Positions 18,479 through 29,427 are shown, counted from the stretch's first letter. The stretch is DNA of 34,412 bases from Fischerella sp. (GCA_026419705.1 JANZYY010000003.1:1-34412); one strand, 5' to 3'. Made by a program: numbers and translations. Notes: generated by a model not told the origin, from the letters alone.

Positions 18479-21148
18479 TCAAACCTCGCTGGATGCTTCT
18501 AGTATGTAGGTTTTACTTTGCGGTGCTGGTACTTTAACTACCTTTTTTTTACTAAAGGTTAATCCATTATCTCCTTTGTCAATCACAACTGTGTCGCCAG
18601 CAATAAAGGTATTCTCCAGAATTTTGGTAGCGATCGCATTTTCTACTTCTCTTTGAATTGCCCGTTTGATGGGGCGTGCGCCGTAAACTGGGTCATATCC
18701 TACTTCTGTGAGGTAATCGCAAGCAGCGGAGGATATCTCCAAGGAGATTTTTTGGTCTGCAAGCAGATTTTCAATCCGTTTGAGTTGAATGCGAACAATT
18801 TGCCGCATTTCGCTGCGACTGAGGGGATGGAAGATAATTAAGTCGTCAACGCGATTGAGAAATTCGGGGCGGAAGTGCGATCGCAAAGCATCCATGACGC
18901 GGTTCCGCATTTTCTCATACTGGGAGTCATCCCCAGATATATCCAAGATGTGTTCGCTACCAATGTTACTCGTCATCACAATGACAGTATTGCGGAAATC
19001 AACGGTTCGCCCCTGAGCATCAGTGATTCTACCATCATCCAGCACCTGCAACAAAATATTAAATACATCTGGGTGAGCTTTTTCAACTTCATCCAGCAGT
19101 ACCACTGAGTAAGGACGGCGGCGAATTGCTTCGGAAAGTTGACCGCCTTCTTCGTAGCCAACGTATCCTGGTGGCGCTCCCACTAAGCGAGAAACCGAGT
19201 GTTTTTCCATATACTCGGACATATCCAAACGTACGAGGGCGTCATCCGAGTCAAAGAGAAACTGCGCTAAAGCACGGGCGAGTTCTGTTTTACCAACTCC
19301 TGTTGGTCCCATGAATAAAAATGAGCCGATCGGACGGCCAGGGTCTTTCATACCAGCACGGGCGCGACGAATTGCTGCTGCGACGGCTGCTACGGCTTCT
19401 TGTTGTCCAACTACTCGTTCGTGCAAGTGATTTTCGAGTTGCAACAATTTCTGCCGTTCCGACTCTAACAGGCGATTGACAGGAATTCCCGTCCATTTAG
19501 CGACGATTTCAGCAATATCGGCTTCGGTGACTTGTTCTCGTAACAAAGTTGTACCTTCAGCCTGAATTTTCAGTAACTCGGCTTCTTTGATTTCGCGATC
19601 GCGCTGCACTCCCTCCAATTTGCCATACTTTAACTGGGCAGCCTTATTTAAATCATAAGCACGTTCTGCTTGTTCAATTTGCACCCGCAGCTTTTCTTCT
19701 TCTTGCTTTAAGGCGCTAATTGCTTCTAATAATTGCTTTTCGCCTTGCCATTGTCTATTCAATTCTTGCTGTTTTTCCGTCAAATCGGCTATTTCTCGCT
19801 CAATTCGCCCCAATCGCTCTTTTGTTTGGGCTGTAGCTTTTTCTTCTCCAGCCAAAGACAGCTTTTCCATTTCTAACTGCATTAAACGGCGGTCAATTGT
19901 TTCCAATTCCGTTGGCTTGGAGGTAATTTCCATTTTCAACTGCGCTGCTGCTTCATCCACCAAGTCAATAGCTTTGTCTGGCAAGAAACGGTCATTTATG
20001 TATCTTGCGGACAAGGTAGCAGCCGCTACTAACGCCGAATCGGAAATTTTGACGTTGTGATGTACTTCATAACGTTCTTTCAGTCCCCGCAGGATGGAAA
20101 TCGTATTTTCTATGCTGGGCTGATCTACATATACCTGCTGAAAACGCCGTTCTAAGGCTGCGTCTTTTTCGATGTATTTGCGGTACTCATCCAGGGTGGT
20201 CGCACCAATGCAGCGCAGTTCTCCTCGCGCCAGCATGGGTTTGAGCAAATTTCCCGCGTCCATTGAGCCTTGTTGTCCGGAACCAGCACCAACAACGGTG
20301 TGTAGTTCGTCAATAAATAGGACAATTTGACCGTTGGATTCCGTAACTTCCTTTAAAACTGATTTCAGGCGGTCTTCAAATTCACCTCGGTATTTTGCTC
20401 CAGCAATCAAACTGCCCATATCAAGGGCGATGAGTTGGCGATTTTTCAAAGATTCAGGTACGTCACCATTAACTATCCGCTGTGCTAAAGCTTCAGCGAT
20501 CGCCGTTTTACCCACCCCCGGTTCACCAATCAAGACTGGATTATTTTTGCTACGCCGAGATAATACCTGAATTACCCGCCGGATTTCTTCATCGCGACCA
20601 ATGACGGGGTCAAGTTTACCAGCTTTTGCCTGTTCTGTCAAGTCTCTACCAAATTTTTGTAGAGCTTCGTAGCGAGATTCTGGATTTTGGTCGGTAACTT
20701 TTTGACTACCACGAATTGCTTTAATAGTAGCCTCTAACTTGGCACTGTCTAGATTAAAGCTTTTGAGTATCCGCCGTCCGATGCGTTCATCCTCTACAAA
20801 AGCCAGAAGTATATGTTCCACAGAAATGTAAGAATCATTCATTCTGACTCTCGCTTCCTCAGCTAAGTCTAGCAGTATATCCAAGTAACGACCTAAGTAA
20901 AGCTGATCGACTCTCCCAACTTTCGGCTGACGACGGGTAAAATCTTCAAGTTGTTGTTGCAGGCGGTTAGCATCTACACCAGCACGGTTGAAGATACGTG
21001 CTGCTAAGCCATTTTCTTGTTGTAACAGAGCTAGTATTAAATGTTCAACATCTAATTGTTGTTGTTGATAGGCACGCACTATATCCTGAGATTTAACAAT
21101 CCCTTCCCAGGCTTTATCTGTAAATTTATCCGGATCTGTAGGCTGCAT
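18479..21148 (-). CDS. clpB: ATP-dependent chaperone ClpB
   Basis: 889 aa; Clp_N repeats, Walker A GEPGVGKT and GPTGVGKT, middle coiled coil, C-terminal D2-small domain. Confidence 0.96.
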   Translation of the reverse strand: MQPTDPDKFTDKAWEGIVKSQDIVRAYQQQQLDVEHLILALLQQENGLAARIFNRAGVDANRLQQQLEDFTRRQPKVGRVDQLYLGRYLDILLDLAEEARVRMNDSYISVEHILLAFVEDERIGRRILKSFNLDSAKLEATIKAIRGSQKVTDQNPESRYEALQKFGRDLTEQAKAGKLDPVIGRDEEIRRVIQVLSRRSKNNPVLIGEPGVGKTAIAEALAQRIVNGDVPESLKNRQLIALDMGSLIAGAKYRGEFEDRLKSVLKEVTESNGQIVLFIDELHTVVGAGSGQQGSMDAGNLLKPMLARGELRCIGATTLDEYRKYIEKDAALERRFQQVYVDQPSIENTISILRGLKERYEVHHNVKISDSALVAAATLSARYINDRFLPDKAIDLVDEAAAQLKMEITSKPTELETIDRRLMQLEMEKLSLAGEEKATAQTKERLGRIEREIADLTEKQQELNRQWQGEKQLLEAISALKQEEEKLRVQIEQAERAYDLNKAAQLKYGKLEGVQRDREIKEAELLKIQAEGTTLLREQVTEADIAEIVAKWTGIPVNRLLESERQKLLQLENHLHERVVGQQEAVAAVAAAIRRARAGMKDPGRPIGSFLFMGPTGVGKTELARALAQFLFDSDDALVRLDMSEYMEKHSVSRLVGAPPGYVGYEEGGQLSEAIRRRPYSVVLLDEVEKAHPDVFNILLQVLDDGRITDAQGRTVDFRNTVIVMTSNIGSEHILDISGDDSQYEKMRNRVMDALRSHFRPEFLNRVDDLIIFHPLSRSEMRQIVRIQLKRIENLLADQKISLEISSAACDYLTEVGYDPVYGARPIKRAIQREVENAIATKILENTFIAGDTVVIDKGDNGLTFSKKKVVKVPAPQSKTYILEASSEV

Positions 21149-21266
21149 CTTTAAAGATTTTAGATTCTAGATTTTGGTTCTTAAAGTATGGACTGCTTGC
21201 CCCAAATTACTATCCAAGCACCATTTTGCTGCATGTGCTTGTATCTGCGGTTGCAATTTGAGACTG

Positions 21267-21338
21267 GATAGTGGTTAGTGGATAGTAGTTAGTAGTTAAT
21301 TGTTGACCACTAACCACTAACTACTAACTACTAACTAT
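21267..21338. repeat. Inverted short tandem repeats (GTTAGTAGTTAGT / ACTAACTACTAAC), STRR type
   Basis: GTGGTTAGTGGATAGTAGTTAGTAGTTAAT followed by ACCACTAACCACTAACTACTAACTACTAACT; can form a long hairpin. Confidence 0.8.
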
Positions 21339-21369
21339 TTCCTCAACCCTATCCCCTAATTCCTGGTGC

Positions 21370-22278
21370 ATGAGAGACAAAATTGACACTCTAACACAAA
21401 ATTTGGCTTACACTATCGTTGGTAAAATCGAGGCAATACGCTTAGTATTAGTCGCCTTACTGGCTGGTGGTCATGTCCTGTTAGAAGATGTTCCCGGTGT
21501 AGGCAAAACCCTCCTGGCAAAAACACTCGCTCGTTCCATAGATGGCAAGTTTCAAAGACTACAATGCACTCCCGATTTATTACCAACAGACATCACTGGC
21601 ACCAACATCTGGAACCCCAAAAGCGGTGAATTTCATTTTCTTCCCGGCCCGGTATTTGCCAATGTGCTACTAACTGACGAAATTAATCGCGCCACACCCC
21701 GCACCCAATCGGCTTTACTGGAAGTCATGGAAGAGCATCAAGTTACAGTTGATGGCGTTTCTCGTGCTGTCCCCACACCATTTTTTGTCATTGCAACTCA
21801 AAACCCCATCGAATATCAAGGTACTTTTCCCCTCCCAGAAGCCCAGATGGATCGGTTTATGCTGTCGTTGAGTTTGGGCTATCCTTCTGAACAAGAAGAA
21901 TTGCAAATGCTGCAACGCCTGCACAAAGGAGTGAATGTTCTTGATTTGCAGCCTTGTATTAGCTTGACAGAAGTCCAACAATTGCAGCAAATCTGCGCTC
22001 AGGTAAAAGTAGATATTTCCTTGCAACAATACATTCTTGACTTAGTTAGGGCAACGCGATGTGATGAAGAAATTGCTCTTGGCGTCAGTCCGCGTGGTAC
22101 TGTGGCATTGCATCGGGCTACTCAGGCGCTGGCTTTTCTGTTAGGGCGCGATTACGCTATTCCCGATGATGTCAAGTTTCTTGCTCCTTATGTTCTTTGC
22201 CATCGCCTCATTCCCACAGGCGGACGGAGAGCAAGAACAGTGATGGAACGGTTGTTGCGGTCTGTGCCGATTCCTTAA
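21370..22278 (+). CDS. MoxR-family AAA ATPase
   Basis: 302 aa; HVLLEDVPGVGKTLLAKTLARSI, LLTDEINRATPRTQSALLEVMEE, FPLPEAQMDRFM. Confidence 0.93.
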   Translation: MRDKIDTLTQNLAYTIVGKIEAIRLVLVALLAGGHVLLEDVPGVGKTLLAKTLARSIDGKFQRLQCTPDLLPTDITGTNIWNPKSGEFHFLPGPVFANVLLTDEINRATPRTQSALLEVMEEHQVTVDGVSRAVPTPFFVIATQNPIEYQGTFPLPEAQMDRFMLSLSLGYPSEQEELQMLQRLHKGVNVLDLQPCISLTEVQQLQQICAQVKVDISLQQYILDLVRATRCDEEIALGVSPRGTVALHRATQALAFLLGRDYAIPDDVKFLAPYVLCHRLIPTGGRRARTVMERLLRSVPIP

Positions 22279-22350
22279 ATTCATCTAGAGGTTCACTTCA
22301 AACTCGAAGCTTACCGTCCCCCTAAGTGTTGTCCTTGGGCCGCAGGTAGG

Positions 22351-22557
22351 ATGTTAACCAAGCATAAACAAGCGGTGCGCGATCGCCTGATGCAATTATC
22401 CGAACAAGCAGGTACAAGCAATCCACGCGAACTTGCTGCAAATTTACTGTTGTTAATTGATGGCGCATTTGCTCAACGGCGGTTGTTTGGTCAAGTTGCA
22501 GAGGGATCTTTAGAAAAAGCAGCAGCTACGCTCTTTCATGCGTACTTGTCTGTATAA
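22351..22557 (+). pseudogene. C-terminal remnant of a TetR/AcrR-family regulator (HTH domain absent)
   Basis: HKQAVRDRLMQLSEQAGTSNPRELAANLLLLIDGAFAQRRLFGQVAEGSLEKAAATLFHAYLS resembles the TetR ligand-binding C-terminus; only 72 nt separate it from the moxR stop, with no HTH coding sequence. Confidence 0.6.
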
Positions 22558-22604
22558 ATCTTAAGTTAAGAATATCCGTTAATGCACCCTCTCAATTCTC
22601 TCTC

Positions 22605-23345
22605 ATGAGTGCAAATAAATTCGATTTTGAAGCGCTGTTCGATGAAGATTATCTCTACTTCTATGAACCGCTATTAACATCAGAACGGACGGAACGCAAT
22701 ATTGATTTAATCTGTCGTCTGCTGAATGTGCAACCGGACATGGCTGTATTAGATTTAGCTTGTGGACACGGGCGAATTGCTAATCAACTGGCTAAACGTG
22801 ACTGTAATGTGACTGGACTTGATGCTACAGCTTTATTTTTGGACAAAGCTCGTCAAGATGCAGCTAGTAGCGGTGTGGAAGTTGAGTACATCCAAGGTGA
22901 TATGCGTTCTCTGCCGTGGAGCGATCGCTTTGACTGTATCATCAATTGGTTCACCGCTTTTGGCTACTTCAATGACGATGAAAATCGCTTGGTACTAGCT
23001 GAAGCCTATCGCGCCCTCAAAGCAGACGGCAAATTGTTAATTGATATTCAAAATTTGTACCGCATCATCAAAGATTTTCATCCTACCTTTATTACAGAAC
23101 GCGATGGCAATTTCATGATTGATACTAACCGCTATGAGATCTCTACTGGTCGGACATACAACGAACGAATTATCATCCGTGATGGGCAGATACGTCGCAT
23201 CAATTTCTTTGTTCGTCATTTTACCTTTACAGAACTCCGCGACTGGTTATGCCAAGCTGGTTTCCGTCAGGTTGAGGGTTACGGACACGATGGTGAGCCA
23301 TTCGCACTTGATAGCCGCAGAATGATTGTAGTAGCAACAAAGTGA
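22605..23345 (+). CDS. Class I SAM-dependent methyltransferase
   Basis: 246 aa; AVLDLACGHGRIANQLAKRDCNVTGLDATALFLDKAR, DCIINWFTAFGYF. Confidence 0.88.
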   Translation: MSANKFDFEALFDEDYLYFYEPLLTSERTERNIDLICRLLNVQPDMAVLDLACGHGRIANQLAKRDCNVTGLDATALFLDKARQDAASSGVEVEYIQGDMRSLPWSDRFDCIINWFTAFGYFNDDENRLVLAEAYRALKADGKLLIDIQNLYRIIKDFHPTFITERDGNFMIDTNRYEISTGRTYNERIIIRDGQIRRINFFVRHFTFTELRDWLCQAGFRQVEGYGHDGEPFALDSRRMIVVATK

Positions 23346-23409
23346 AGGGATTGGGAACTAGGGATCAGGTAATAGGTCATGGGAAAAACAATCATCAATT
23401 ATTAATCTC

Positions 23410-23544
23410 GGCGTTGCTGATTTCATGTATGAAAATGATGTTGCTTCTGCCAAAACCGTTGACCAGAGACGCGTACGCTGCAGGCGTTCGGGCAGGGTAA
23501 TTTCGCGTCTCTACATTGGATTCATACTTTGATTCAGCAACGCC
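23410..23544. mobile_element. MITE-like element, about 135 bp, with about 24-bp imperfect TIRs and an 8-bp TSD
   Basis: Left TIR GGCGTTGCTGATTTCATGTATGAA (23410-23433); right TIR is TTCATACTTTGATTCAGCAACGCC (23521-23544); TTAATCTC at 23402-23409 and 23545-23552 flanks exactly; no ORF inside. Confidence 0.8.
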
Positions 23545-23592
23545 TTAATCTCCAATCCAAAATCTAAAATCCAAAATCAAATAGGTGTGAGG

Positions 23593-24138
23593 ATGTCAAA
23601 TATTATTAAGCGTCGTAACTACCGCCAACTTCAGAAAAAGCCTTTCGGTTTACTTTTTGTAGTCCTGGTTTGGAGTTTGGCTATGGGCTGGTTACTATCC
23701 TTTGCAACTAATGTCCAGGGTACTACTCCTAATTCCGAGATCGGCACTGTTGATGTAGTACCGAGCCAATACCAACTGGGACAAGAACTTTATCTTGAAA
23801 ATTGTTCTAGCTGTCACATTGCCTTACCACCAGAGGTTTTTCCGACTCAAACTTGGAAAAATATCTTAGAAGACTCACAACATTATGGCGTCCAGTTCAA
23901 ACCTTTAGTCGATCCACCACGCATTTTGATTTGGAGATATCTTGCTACTTTTTCCCGTCCCCAGCTACAAGAAGAACAAACGCCCTATCGCCTCAATAAT
24001 TCTCGTTATTTTAAAGCTTTGCATCCCAAAGTCAAGCTGCCACGTCCTCTAGAGATAAAAAGTTGTGTCTCTTGCCATCCCGGTGCTAATGAGTATAATT
24101 TCCGCCGTCTCACGCCGGAGTGGGAGAATTCGCCGTAA
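23593..24138 (+). CDS. Dihaem c-type cytochrome (DHC-like) with N-terminal signal/anchor
   Basis: Two haem motifs CSSCH and CVSCH; N-terminal hydrophobic segment FGLLFVVLVWSLAMGWLLSFA; the supplied ORF begins at GTG 23587. Confidence 0.8.
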   Translation: MSNIIKRRNYRQLQKKPFGLLFVVLVWSLAMGWLLSFATNVQGTTPNSEIGTVDVVPSQYQLGQELYLENCSSCHIALPPEVFPTQTWKNILEDSQHYGVQFKPLVDPPRILIWRYLATFSRPQLQEEQTPYRLNNSRYFKALHPKVKLPRPLEIKSCVSCHPGANEYNFRRLTPEWENSP

Positions 24139-24139
24139 C

Positions 24140-24174
24140 GGGAATTGGGTATAGGGCATAGGGCATGGGTTATG
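24140..24174. repeat. STRR-type heptamer repeat (GGGAATTGGGTATAGGGCATAGGGCATGGG)
   Basis: Degenerate GGGCATA/GGGTATA units; related inverted repeat at 24581-24614. Confidence 0.7.
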
Positions 24175-24202
24175 TTTGATGGAGGTTTTTTGGGTGTTTT
24201 GA

Positions 24203-24568
24203 ATGGCACGACCCGATTTTGAAGATTTGCAAGTTTACCAACTGGCTGAGAAGCTAGCTAATGAGATTTGGCAAATTGTTCACAGATGGGACTATTTCAC
24301 AAAGGATACTATTGGCAAGCAAATTGTTCGATTTGCTGATAGTGTTTGTGCTAACATTACAGAAGGGCGAGGTAGGTATAATGACTCAGATAATCAGCAT
24401 TGTGTCAAAATTGCCAGAGGGTGTTTATATGAAACAGTCCGTTGGTTGAGACTAGCTTACGCCCGACAACTTTTAACAAATGAACCAGTAAACAAATTCA
24501 AGCCAATCATTGACGAGCTATTGCCTAAACTCAATGCTTATCTAAACTCCATGGGAAATAGGCAATAA
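24203..24568 (+). CDS. Four-helix-bundle protein (S23/23S rRNA intervening-sequence-type)
   Basis: 121 aa; DFEDLQVYQLAEKLANEIWQIV...SVCANITEGRGR...RGCLYETVRWLRLA pattern typical of the family. Confidence 0.88.
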   Translation: MARPDFEDLQVYQLAEKLANEIWQIVHRWDYFTKDTIGKQIVRFADSVCANITEGRGRYNDSDNQHCVKIARGCLYETVRWLRLAYARQLLTNEPVNKFKPIIDELLPKLNAYLNSMGNRQ

Positions 24569-24580
24569 GCGAGAATCTGA

Positions 24581-24614
24581 GCCAATGCCCAATGCCCATC
24601 CCCCAATCTCCCAC
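24581..24614. repeat. STRR-type heptamer repeat (GCCAATGCCCAATGCCCATCCCCCAATCTCCCAC)
   Basis: Inverted relative to 24140-24174. Confidence 0.7.
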
Positions 24615-24886
24615 TCCTCCAAAAGGACGGCGATCGCTGCTTGAGCATGGTTGGAGTTCACTGCTTCATCTGGGGGCAAAATGATACTATTAATAAAGTT
24701 GCAAACATAAACTTGTAGTTTAAATTCATCATTTAGTAAGTAGATTGGTTAGTCTTCTTGCTGTTTTTGAGGAAATTTACACTGTCAACCCATCTGGAGA
24801 ATATTAAGGCTCAGTTGGGTGAAATACATATAATCAATTCCAAATCTTAAATTCCCTTCTCCCTCGATTTTGTTCAATAACCTGCC

Positions 24887-27682
24887 ATGCTAAAAACTTT
24901 GTTGGGCGACCCCAACGCTCGTAAGCTGAAAAGATACCAACCTTACATTACAGAAGTTAACCTCTTAGAGGAAGATATTAAAGCCCTTTCTGATGAGGAA
25001 CTCAAGGGCAAAACAGCGGAGTTTAAGCAGCGTCTGACTAAAGGTGAAAGTTTGGATGATATTTTACCAGAAGCGTTCGCTGTGGTCAGAGAAGCTGCGC
25101 GGCGAGTCTTGGGACTGCGGCATTTTGATGTCCAAATATTAGGTGGTGTCATATTGCACACGGGGCAAATTGCCGAAATGAAAACTGGTGAGGGCAAAAC
25201 CCTAGTTGCTACCCTACCTGCTTATTTAAATGCTCTGACAGGCAAAGGCGTACACATAGTTACGGTTAACGATTACTTGGCTCGTCGTGACGCAGAATGG
25301 ATGGGACAGGTGCATCGTTTCTTGGGTTTGAGTGTGGGGCTAATTCAAGCAAGCATGACTCCCCAAGAGCGAAAGAAAAACTACGACTGTGACATTACTT
25401 ACGTCACCAATAGCGAGGTAGGTTTTGATTATCTGCGCGACAATATGGCGACAGATATGAAAGACGTGGTGCAGCGCCCGTTCAACTACTGCATCATCGA
25501 CGAAGTAGACTCAATTTTAATTGATGAAGCGCGGACGCCGTTGATTATTTCCGGGCAAGTAGAACGACCAACAGAAAAATATCTGGAAGCAGCCCGGATT
25601 GCTGCAGCGCTCAAAAAAGATGAGCATTATGAAGTAGATGAAAAAGCTCGTAACGTGCTGTTGACTGATGAAGGTTTTGCTGAAGCAGAACAGCTGTTGG
25701 GAGTAAAAGATTTATTTGACCCGGAAGATCCGTGGGCACACTTCGTTTTTAATGCTATTAAGGCAAAAGAACTATTCCTCAAGGACGTCAATTACATTGT
25801 CCGCAACGGGGAAGTAGTAATTGTTGATGAATTCACTGGGCGGGTTCTACCTGGACGCCGCTGGAGTGATGGACTGCACCAGGCAATTGAAGCAAAAGAA
25901 AGGGTAGAAATTCAACCAGAAACTCAAACCCTGGCGACGATTACCTATCAAAATCTGTTCTTGCTGTATCCAAAACTAGGTGGAATGACGGGAACGGCAA
26001 AAACAGAAGAAGCAGAATTTGAAAAAATTTACAAACTAGAAGTAACGGTAATTCCCACTAACCGCCCTCGAAGACGTCAGGACCTGCCGGATATGGTCTT
26101 TAAGACTGAAGCAGCGAAATGGAGGGCGATCGCCAAAGAATGTGAACAAATGCACCAACTAGGGCGACCCGTATTGGTAGGAACTACAAGCGTCGAAAAA
26201 TCAGAATATCTCAGCCAGCTGTTGAAGCAAATGGGAATTCCCCACGAACTGCTCAATGCCCGGCCGGAAAACGTAGAGCGTGAAGCCGAGATTGTGGCTC
26301 AAGCAGGGCGCAAAGGGGCTGTGACCATTGCCACCAACATGGCTGGTAGAGGTACGGATATCATCCTTGGTGGTAACGCCGAATACATGGCGCGTTTAAA
26401 ACTGCGGGAATACTTCATGCCTCGGATCGTGAAACCGGAAGATGAAGATACCTTTAGCATCCACAGAGCTTCTGGTTTACCTCCAGCAGGAAGTGGTGCT
26501 GGTCAAGGCTTTGTCCCTGGTAAAAAAGTTAAAACCTGGAAAGCTTCGCCACAGGTTTTCCCAACTCAGCTTTCTAGAGAAGCAGAACAACTGCTCAAAC
26601 AAGCTGTAGAATTTGCGGTGCGAGAGTATGGCGATCGCAGTCTGCCAGAATTAGAAGCAGAAGAAAAAGTAGCTGTAGCAGCAGAAAAAGCCCCTACCGA
26701 CGATCCTGTGATTCAGCAACTACGACACGCCTACAACCGCATTAAGCAAGAATATGAAGCATTCACCAGCCGCGAACACCAAGAAGTAGTAGAACTGGGA
26801 GGCTTGCACGTAATTGGTACAGAACGCCACGAATCACGGCGGATTGACAACCAGTTGCGGGGACGTGCTGGACGCCAAGGTGACCCTGGTTCGACGAGAT
26901 TTTTCCTCAGTTTAGAGGATAACCTGATGCGGATTTTTGGTGGCGATCGCGTTGCTAGATTGATGGAAATGTTCCGCGTCGAAGAAGACATGCCCATAGA
27001 GTCTGGGATGCTCACCCGCAGTTTAGAAGGCGCGCAGAAAAAAGTCGAAACTTACTACTACGACATCCGCAAACAAGTGTTTGAGTACGACGAGGTGATG
27101 AACAATCAGCGCCGCGCCATCTACGCCGAGCGTCGTCGAGTCTTGGAAGGGCAAGACTTGAAAGAACAGGTGATTGAGTACGCCGAAAGAACGATGGATG
27201 ACATCGTTAACTACTACATCAACCCAGACTTACCCTCAGAAGAATGGGAATTAGATAAGTTGGTGGAGAAAGTCAAAGAATTTGTTTATCTACTAGCAGA
27301 TTTGCAGCCAAACCAACTAGTAGATATGTCAATCGCTGAGATTAAAGCCTTCCTACACGAACAAGTGCGGATCGCCTACGACATCAAAGAAGCCCAGATT
27401 GACCAAATTCAACCCGGATTGATGCGTCAAGCCGAACGCTTCTTTATCTTGCAGCGAATTGACACTCTGTGGCGGGAACACCTACAACAAATGGACGCTC
27501 TGCGCGAATCCGTAGGATTACGGGGTTACGGTCAGAAAGACCCATTAATTGAGTACAAGACCGAAGGTTACGAACTCTTCTTGGACATGATGACCAACAT
27601 TCGCCGAGATGTAGTCTACTCATTGTTTATGTTCCAACCGCAACCCCAACCGGTGGTACAAACATCATCAGAGATGGTGTGA
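24887..27682 (+). CDS. secA: Preprotein translocase subunit SecA
   Basis: 931 aa; MKTGEGKT Walker [41 protein letters not shown]. Confidence 0.98.
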   Translation: MLKTLLGDPNARKLKRYQPYITEVNLLEEDIKALSDEELKGKTAEFKQRLTKGESLDDILPEAFAVVREAARRVLGLRHFDVQILGGVILHTGQIAEMKTGEGKTLVATLPAYLNALTGKGVHIVTVNDYLARRDAEWMGQVHRFLGLSVGLIQASMTPQERKKNYDCDITYVTNSEVGFDYLRDNMATDMKDVVQRPFNYCIIDEVDSILIDEARTPLIISGQVERPTEKYLEAARIAAALKKDEHYEVDEKARNVLLTDEGFAEAEQLLGVKDLFDPEDPWAHFVFNAIKAKELFLKDVNYIVRNGEVVIVDEFTGRVLPGRRWSDGLHQAIEAKERVEIQPETQTLATITYQNLFLLYPKLGGMTGTAKTEEAEFEKIYKLEVTVIPTNRPRRRQDLPDMVFKTEAAKWRAIAKECEQMHQLGRPVLVGTTSVEKSEYLSQLLKQMGIPHELLNARPENVEREAEIVAQAGRKGAVTIATNMAGRGTDIILGGNAEYMARLKLREYFMPRIVKPEDEDTFSIHRASGLPPAGSGAGQGFVPGKKVKTWKASPQVFPTQLSREAEQLLKQAVEFAVREYGDRSLPELEAEEKVAVAAEKAPTDDPVIQQLRHAYNRIKQEYEAFTSREHQEVVELGGLHVIGTERHESRRIDNQLRGRAGRQGDPGSTRFFLSLEDNLMRIFGGDRVARLMEMFRVEEDMPIESGMLTRSLEGAQKKVETYYYDIRKQVFEYDEVMNNQRRAIYAERRRVLEGQDLKEQVIEYAERTMDDIVNYYINPDLPSEEWELDKLVEKVKEFVYLLADLQPNQLVDMSIAEIKAFLHEQVRIAYDIKEAQIDQIQPGLMRQAERFFILQRIDTLWREHLQQMDALRESVGLRGYGQKDPLIEYKTEGYELFLDMMTNIRRDVVYSLFMFQPQPQPVVQTSSEMV

Positions 27683-27708
27683 GCTTAGGCACTAGTAATC
27701 ATTTTGCG

Positions 27709-27737
27709 TAAAGACGCTAAGAATAACTTGGCGTCTT
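27709..27737 (+). terminator. Candidate secA terminator hairpin AAAGACGCTAAG-AATAA-CTTGGCGTCTTT
   Basis: 12-bp stem with one G-T wobble just after the secA stop, followed by GCTTTTTGG. Confidence 0.7.
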
Positions 27738-27811
27738 TGCTTTTTGGCGTCAATCATATTTCAGTTAGAGAATCTGGGAATAATCAACCCAGAACAGATG
27801 AGGATGAACAA

Positions 27812-28930
27812 TTGGCAATTGAACGCGCGTATTGGCTAGCCTGGTCGCAGATATCTGGAATTGGTCCGGTATTGCTGCAACGATTACAAGAGCATTTTGG
27901 CACACTCAAAGCAGCTTGGGAAGCTAGTCCAGCACAATTGCAAGCGGTTGACGGTTTTGGTTTTCAGACCTTAGAAAAGGTGACAAGACAGCGATCGCGC
28001 CTCCGTCCCGAACAACTACTCATTCAGCATCAAGAACAAAACCCTCATTTCTGGACACCAGCAGATGCAGAATATCCCCGCTTGCTCTTAGAAATTCCAA
28101 GTCCACCGCCATTGCTGTACTTTCGCGGAGAAGTCGAACCCCAAGAGAATCTCGGACAAAAGCCACTAGTTGCTATTGTCGGGACGCGCCAACCCTCAGA
28201 GTATGGTATCCGTTGGACTCGTCAAATTAGTACGGCTTTGGTGAAAAATGGCTTTACAGTCGTTTCTGGTTTAGCTGAGGGAATTGACACAGAAAGTCAC
28301 ACCGCCGCTATCAAAGCTGGGGGACGTACCCTAGCAGTTTTAGGTACGGGCGTAGATGTCATCTATCCAGCCAAAAATCAGGAATTGTACAAGCGAATTC
28401 TCGCTGCTGGATTGGTTTTGAGCGAGTATCCAACCCAAACTCCCCCCGATCGCACCCATTTTCCCCGTCGCAACCGAATTATCGCTGGATTGAGTCGTGC
28501 TGTCTTGGTGATGGAAGCACCTCTAAAATCCGGTGCTTTGATTACAGCTAACTACGCGAATGAATTTGGTAGAGATGTTTATGTGCTCCCAGGAAGATTG
28601 GATGATTACCCATCTCAAGGATGTTTAAAGTTACTCAGCCAAGGCGCTGCTCCTATACTGAAAGAACTAGATGAACTGTTAAAAATGTTGGGAGCAATAC
28701 CAAAATTCGATTCCCTTCAGGCGTCACCACAATCCCAGCAGTTAATATTGCCTACTTTATTACCAGAACTTCAGCAGGTAATGAATGTAATTTCCTTAGA
28801 GCCTCTGTCCTTTGATATTATTGTCAAACAAACAGGCATGGCTACGGGTGCAGTTGCCGGTGCTTTGTTGCAATTGGAACTAATGGGTTTAGTCTCGCAA
28901 CTGCCAGGAATGAGATATCAGCGTATTTGA
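27812..28930 (+). CDS. dprA: DNA-processing protein DprA
   Basis: RAYWLAWSQISGIGPVLLQRLQEHFG..., VAIVGTRQPSEYGIRWTRQI, VSGLAEGIDTESH, LPGRLDDYPSQG; the supplied ORF starts at TTG 27704 inside a hairpin, and an alternative in-frame TTG at 27812 seems more plausible. Confidence 0.9.
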   Translation: MAIERAYWLAWSQISGIGPVLLQRLQEHFGTLKAAWEASPAQLQAVDGFGFQTLEKVTRQRSRLRPEQLLIQHQEQNPHFWTPADAEYPRLLLEIPSPPPLLYFRGEVEPQENLGQKPLVAIVGTRQPSEYGIRWTRQISTALVKNGFTVVSGLAEGIDTESHTAAIKAGGRTLAVLGTGVDVIYPAKNQELYKRILAAGLVLSEYPTQTPPDRTHFPRRNRIIAGLSRAVLVMEAPLKSGALITANYANEFGRDVYVLPGRLDDYPSQGCLKLLSQGAAPILKELDELLKMLGAIPKFDSLQASPQSQQLILPTLLPELQQVMNVISLEPLSFDIIVKQTGMATGAVAGALLQLELMGLVSQLPGMRYQRI

Positions 28931-29427
28931 TAGCATTTTGGGATTTTTTATAAGATGTATTCCCCGATACGCTTCAGCGAGGGTTTTGATCCCCCCAACC
29001 GGAAATGTACCACGCCTACACCGCAGGCGTTCGGTTAGGATAATTTCGCGTCTCTACTTTCATTTCAAAAGGGGATAATGGAGGCTCGCCAAAGATTAAA
29101 TTGTACTAACTGAAGTGCATTAAATTCTAACCAGTAATTGAAAATTAAATTTCACCAAAAAAATTTGGATAGAATCAGGAATTGACCTACTTCTGTTGGT
29201 AGATAATACCAATTGCCTTTAACTGCCAAACATATGTAGAACCCCCCAAACGGCTATAGATAATCATTTGTATCAAACATTTAGGAATACTCTTGTAAGC
29301 TCAAAATTCCAGAAGCAAGCACTATCAATCTGCAACCATACTAGATTGTGGATCTATTGTGTCTGTGTCAATGTAGGTGTTTGTGTCCTAAATAAGTATA
29401 AATCTTTGATTCAAGGTTAATCGATCA

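Noticed and set aside
21267-21338. CRISPR array from repeated TTAGTAGTTAGT units
   Set aside because: Contiguous short heptamer-type repeats without unique spacers; STRR-like and no cas genes
17459-21369. CIRCE/HrcA operator upstream of htpG or clpB
   Set aside because: No TTAGCACTC-N9-GAGTGCTAA or close variant seen upstream of either gene
29059-29427. Possible ncRNA or riboswitch upstream of the membrane trio
   Set aside because: No recognisable aptamer or strong structured segment by eye; needs Infernal/Rfam
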